Translations under genes and position numbers: made by a program
The notes under the pieces: model-generated
What the model saw: the letters and a program-made list of their open reading frames with translations, nothing else
What the model was told of the DNA's origin: nothing
Databases searched by the model: none
Part shown: positions 52,334-54,584 of the stretch, one piece after another
Layout of the letters: every line of letters begins with the position of its first letter
Numbering within the stretch: the first letter of the stretch is position 1
Origin: Paracoccaceae bacterium
Lineage (GTDB): Bacteria; Pseudomonadota; Alphaproteobacteria; Rhodobacterales; Rhodobacteraceae
Direction of reading: 5' to 3'
Assembly (NCBI GenBank): GCA_018223125.1
Contig: JAAEZA010000027.1
Location: forward strand, 1 to 54,584
Length of the DNA: 54,584 nt

Positions 52334-53832
52334 TCTGCAGCGGGCGGTGTTTCTGCGTCTTCTTCTGTTTCTGTACCTTCGGCGGCTGGTGCTGCTGGCA
52401 CACCGCCTGCTGCCTCGGCCTCTTCCTGTGTGGCCTGTTTGCCGTTGGCCCAGAAGCCGTCATATTCTTCGCCGGTGGCATAGACCATCTTGCCGCTGCC
52501 CTGCCGCTGGCCGTTCTTGAACGTGCCGGTGTAGACATCGCCATTGGCATAGGTGGCCACACCTGCGCCGTTGATCTCGCCGTTGTCCCAGTTGCCGGTA
52601 TAGCTGAAACCGTCGGGCAGTGTGATCTTGCCGCGGCCCTGCCTTTTGCCGTCCACATAGGCGCCTTCATAGATAGACCCGTCCTTGAACACGGCGCGGC
52701 CCTGTCCCTGACGCACGCCTTCAACCCAGTCCCCTTCATAGGAATGGCCGTCTGCATAAGTGATCTTTCCGGTGCCGTGGTTCTTGGCGTTTTTCAGCTC
52801 TCCCACATAGATTGTGCCGTTGACATCGCGCACGGTGCCGCTGCCCTCGATACGGCCCTCTACCCATTGGCCTTCGTAAGAAGACCCGTTGGCATATACG
52901 ATCTTGCCTTCGCCGTGGGGCAGGCCCTTGGCAAATTCGCCGGTGTAAACCGCACCGTCGCTATAGGTCAGCGATCCCTGGCCCGACATCTGGCCTGCTT
53001 CCCAGTTGCCGCTGTATTCATAGCCGTCCTGTCCGGTGAACTTGCCGTCACCCTGACGCTGGTCGTTGACGAAATTGCCGACAAAAATATCGCCGTTGGC
53101 ATAGGTGATCTTGCCCGCGCCGTTGCGCTTGCCCTGTTCCATCTGCCCTTCATAGACATCGCCGTTGGCCTGTTTCAGAACGCCGGTGCCTTCGATCTGG
53201 CCGTTCTTCCATTCCCCGTCATAGGTCAGTCCGTCCGGCATGGTCAGAAGCCCGTTACCTTCGCGCATGCCCTCTACCACATCGCCCTGATAAGTCGCAC
53301 CGTCATGATAGGTGATCAGCGCCTTGCCGGTTTTCTTTCCGTCCTGCCAGTCCCCTTCATAGCGATAGCCGTTCGGGCTTGTCATCGTGCCCGTGCCGTC
53401 GTGCTGCGCCTGAGAGAATTCGCCCTCATAGACCACGCCATTGGCGTATTTCGCAACGCCGGTGCCTTCGATTTTACCGTTGACCCAATCCCCTTCATAG
53501 GTGCCACCATCCGCAAAGGTGATCTTACCCTTGCCTTCGGGTTTGCCTGCCACAAACGTTCCTTCATAAACCGAACCGTTGGGAAACTTCGCGGTGCCTT
53601 GCCCCTGGATTTCCCCTTCGACCCATTCGCCGGAATATTCATAACCGTTAGGCAGGCGATAGGTGCCGGTGCCGTGTTGCTTGCCGTCCTTAAAGGTGCC
53701 TTCATAGACCCCGCCGGTATCATATTGTTTGGTCACAACCTGCGCTGTGGCCTGTGCAAAACCCAGCGTCGGGGCGGTGGCCAGCAGGGCTGCAACAAGA
53801 AGGGTGCGGGGAAGCGGCGTGGGTTTGGTCAA
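52330..53832 (-). CDS. Exported MORN-repeat protein with 19 repeats
   Basis: This 500-residue protein has a Sec signal peptide of about 27 residues ending near TLGFAQA. Nineteen consecutive MORN-like repeats of 23 residues follow (Y-x-G-x-W/F-x-x-G-x-x-x-G-x-G-x-x-x-x-x-x-G), from YEGTFKDGKQHGTGTY to YDGFWANGKQ. A short Ala/Glu-rich tail ends AAD. Repeat 10 starts with Phe (FVGNF) and the last is truncated. MORN proteins form elongated beta structures and often bind membranes or proteins; the export signal puts this one in the periplasm or outside. The role is unknown. Confidence 0.9.
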   Translation of the reverse strand: MTKPTPLPRTLLVAALLATAPTLGFAQATAQVVTKQYDTGGVYEGTFKDGKQHGTGTYRLPNGYEYSGEWVEGEIQGQGTAKFPNGSVYEGTFVAGKPEGKGKITFADGGTYEGDWVNGKIEGTGVAKYANGVVYEGEFSQAQHDGTGTMTSPNGYRYEGDWQDGKKTGKALITYHDGATYQGDVVEGMREGNGLLTMPDGLTYDGEWKNGQIEGTGVLKQANGDVYEGQMEQGKRNGAGKITYANGDIFVGNFVNDQRQGDGKFTGQDGYEYSGNWEAGQMSGQGSLTYSDGAVYTGEFAKGLPHGEGKIVYANGSSYEGQWVEGRIEGSGTVRDVNGTIYVGELKNAKNHGTGKITYADGHSYEGDWVEGVRQGQGRAVFKDGSIYEGAYVDGKRQGRGKITLPDGFSYTGNWDNGEINGAGVATYANGDVYTGTFKNGQRQGSGKMVYATGEEYDGFWANGKQATQEEAEAAGGVPAAPAAEGTETEEDAETPPAAD

Positions 53833-53994
53833 ATTCTCTTCGCCGGCGCGGGGCCGGGCTCCCTAATGATTGGTCAATCGGTTTGCGCCCAACGTTAAGG
53901 CTTTGGAAAAATCATGACAAGGGTTCTTGCGTCTTGTGCTTTGTGGTTCAAATAGGTCTAACAAGGCAAAAGATAATCAGAAATGGTGGGCACC

Positions 53995-54584
53995 ATGACA
54001 GAGAAACTGCGTCTGACGCTTGCACAGCTTAACCCCACGGTCGGGGATCTGGCCGGAAACATGGCAAAGGCCCAAGAGGCCCATGCACAAGCCGCCAAAG
54101 CGGGTGCAGATATGCTGGTGCTGCCCGAGATGTTCATCACCGGCTATCAGACGCAGGATCTGGTGATGCGCCCTGCCTTTGCGCTGGATGCGATGGCGCA
54201 TGTGGCCATGCTTGCAAAAGCCTGTGACACAGGGCCTGCGATCGGTGTGGGCGCGCCCTTGTTGGAAGACGACCTGCTGTTCAACGCCTATTACATCCTG
54301 CGCGGCGGCGAGATCATCGCGACCCTGCGCAAGCATGAACTGCCCAACACCCATGTCTTTGACGAGGTGCGCCAGTTCAGCTCCGGCCCGATTGCCGGCC
54401 CCTACAGTCTGGGGAATGTGCGCATCGGCACCCCGATCTGCGAAGACGCATGGCACCCCGATGTGCCCGAGGCGCTGGCGGAATCCGGTGCGGAAATTCT
54501 GGTGGTGCCCAACGGGTCGCCCTATTACCGCAACAAATACGACCGGCGGTTTTCTGCCATGGTGTCCCGCGTGATCGAGAACGA
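53995..54584 (+). CDS. nadE: Glutamine-dependent NAD+ synthetase (N-terminal part; runs off the window)
   Basis: NadE amidates nicotinate adenine dinucleotide to NAD+ using ammonia from glutamine. Only the N-terminal nitrilase-like glutaminase domain is present, 196 residues. The catalytic triad is visible: Glu45 in LVLPEMFITGY, Lys113 in TLRKHELPNTHVFDE, and Cys149 in IGTPICEDAWHPD. The start ATG at 53995 is preferred over an in-frame ATG at 53983. The ATP-dependent synthetase domain lies beyond the window. It is divergent from the MORN gene, with 162 bases between them. Confidence 0.95.
   Translation, partial: MTEKLRLTLAQLNPTVGDLAGNMAKAQEAHAQAAKAGADMLVLPEMFITGYQTQDLVMRPAFALDAMAHVAMLAKACDTGPAIGVGAPLLEDDLLFNAYYILRGGEIIATLRKHELPNTHVFDEVRQFSSGPIAGPYSLGNVRIGTPICEDAWHPDVPEALAESGAEILVVPNGSPYYRNKYDRRFSAMVSRVIEN

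Noticed and set aside
53095-53890. CRISPR-like periodicity in the MORN gene region
   Set aside because: The 69-bp period comes from the 23-residue protein repeat; there are no identical repeats with unique spacers.
52306-53898. 530-codon plus-strand frame opposite the MORN gene
   Set aside because: Its regular 23-residue hydrophobic pattern is only the mirror of the MORN repeat; no start context or domain, and the MORN reading is clear.

Overview
The window looks like a chromosomal segment of a Rhodobacterales (Roseobacter-group) alphaproteobacterium. Evidence from the sequence: moderately high GC, dense gene packing with many ATGA overlaps, a cobaltochelatase cobS-cobT pair, a sarcosine oxidase soxBDAG operon, malate synthase G with a GlcG-like partner, a CcmI with a periplasmic TPR region, an RSP_2648-type PIN protein, and the GC-rich intergenic element with an AT-rich flank that I associate with this group. 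I see no tRNA, rRNA, CRISPR array, prophage or insertion sequence. The window starts inside a glycerate kinase gene and ends inside an NAD+ synthetase gene.

Layout. 1-4 kb: glycerate kinase (3' part), RimJ-like acetyltransferase, a secreted MBL-fold hydrolase whose real start is probably an ATC codon, and an FAD-linked D-2-hydroxyacid dehydrogenase. 4-7.2 kb (minus): flavin reductase-like protein, mtnP, DUF900 lipoprotein and apt; MtnP releases adenine and Apt re-uses it. 7.3-11 kb: GNAT enzyme, a second FAD-linked dehydrogenase and a ClC chloride transporter. 11-16.4 kb (minus): DUF427, Xaa-Pro aminopeptidase, cobT, cobS. 16.6-19.3 kb: an OpgB-like phosphoglycerol transferase gene broken by a 26-bp tandem duplication, coupled to an AstE/aspartoacylase-family gene. 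19.4-26.5 kb: J-domain protein, BolA, DUF4177 protein, thioesterase, VOC protein, gatB, pepN. 26.6-31.5 kb: glcB-glcG, a class I glutamine amidotransferase hydrolase, gluconokinase and an FAH-family enzyme. 31.7-35.6 kb: a possible leader ORF followed by a YhaO/YhaN-like (SbcD/SbcC-type) nuclease-ATPase pair. 35.6-39.3 kb: an old-yellow-enzyme-type demethylase/reductase and a VOC protein, divergent from a LysR regulator with a clear dyad between them. 39.3-44 kb: dusA, TauE/SafE transporter, retropepsin-like protease, DUF1289, ruvX and ccmI. 44.2-49.5 kb: soxB-soxD-soxA-soxG, ended by a strong hairpin. 49.8-54.6 kb: lipoprotein, RlmI-type rRNA methyltransferase coupled to a PIN protein, a 19-repeat MORN protein and nadE.

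How the genes fit together. Central one- and two-carbon metabolism is prominent: glycerate kinase, two GlcD-like dehydrogenases, malate synthase G and GlcG point to glycolate/glyoxylate/hydroxyacid use. Sarcosine oxidase, and perhaps the TIM-barrel demethylase, point to growth on methylated amines. No canonical defence island or other accessory system is visible.

The most notable signals are: (1) the 26-bp duplication splitting the OpgB-like gene, with a GTGA restart at the break; (2) two 24-residue mini-ORFs that exactly bridge both long gaps of the sox operon; (3) a 22-residue leader ORF coupled to the YhaO/YhaN pair; (4) the ATC start with a hidden signal peptide; and (5) a protein-like in-frame extension just after the pepP stop codon. 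All need comparative or experimental confirmation.
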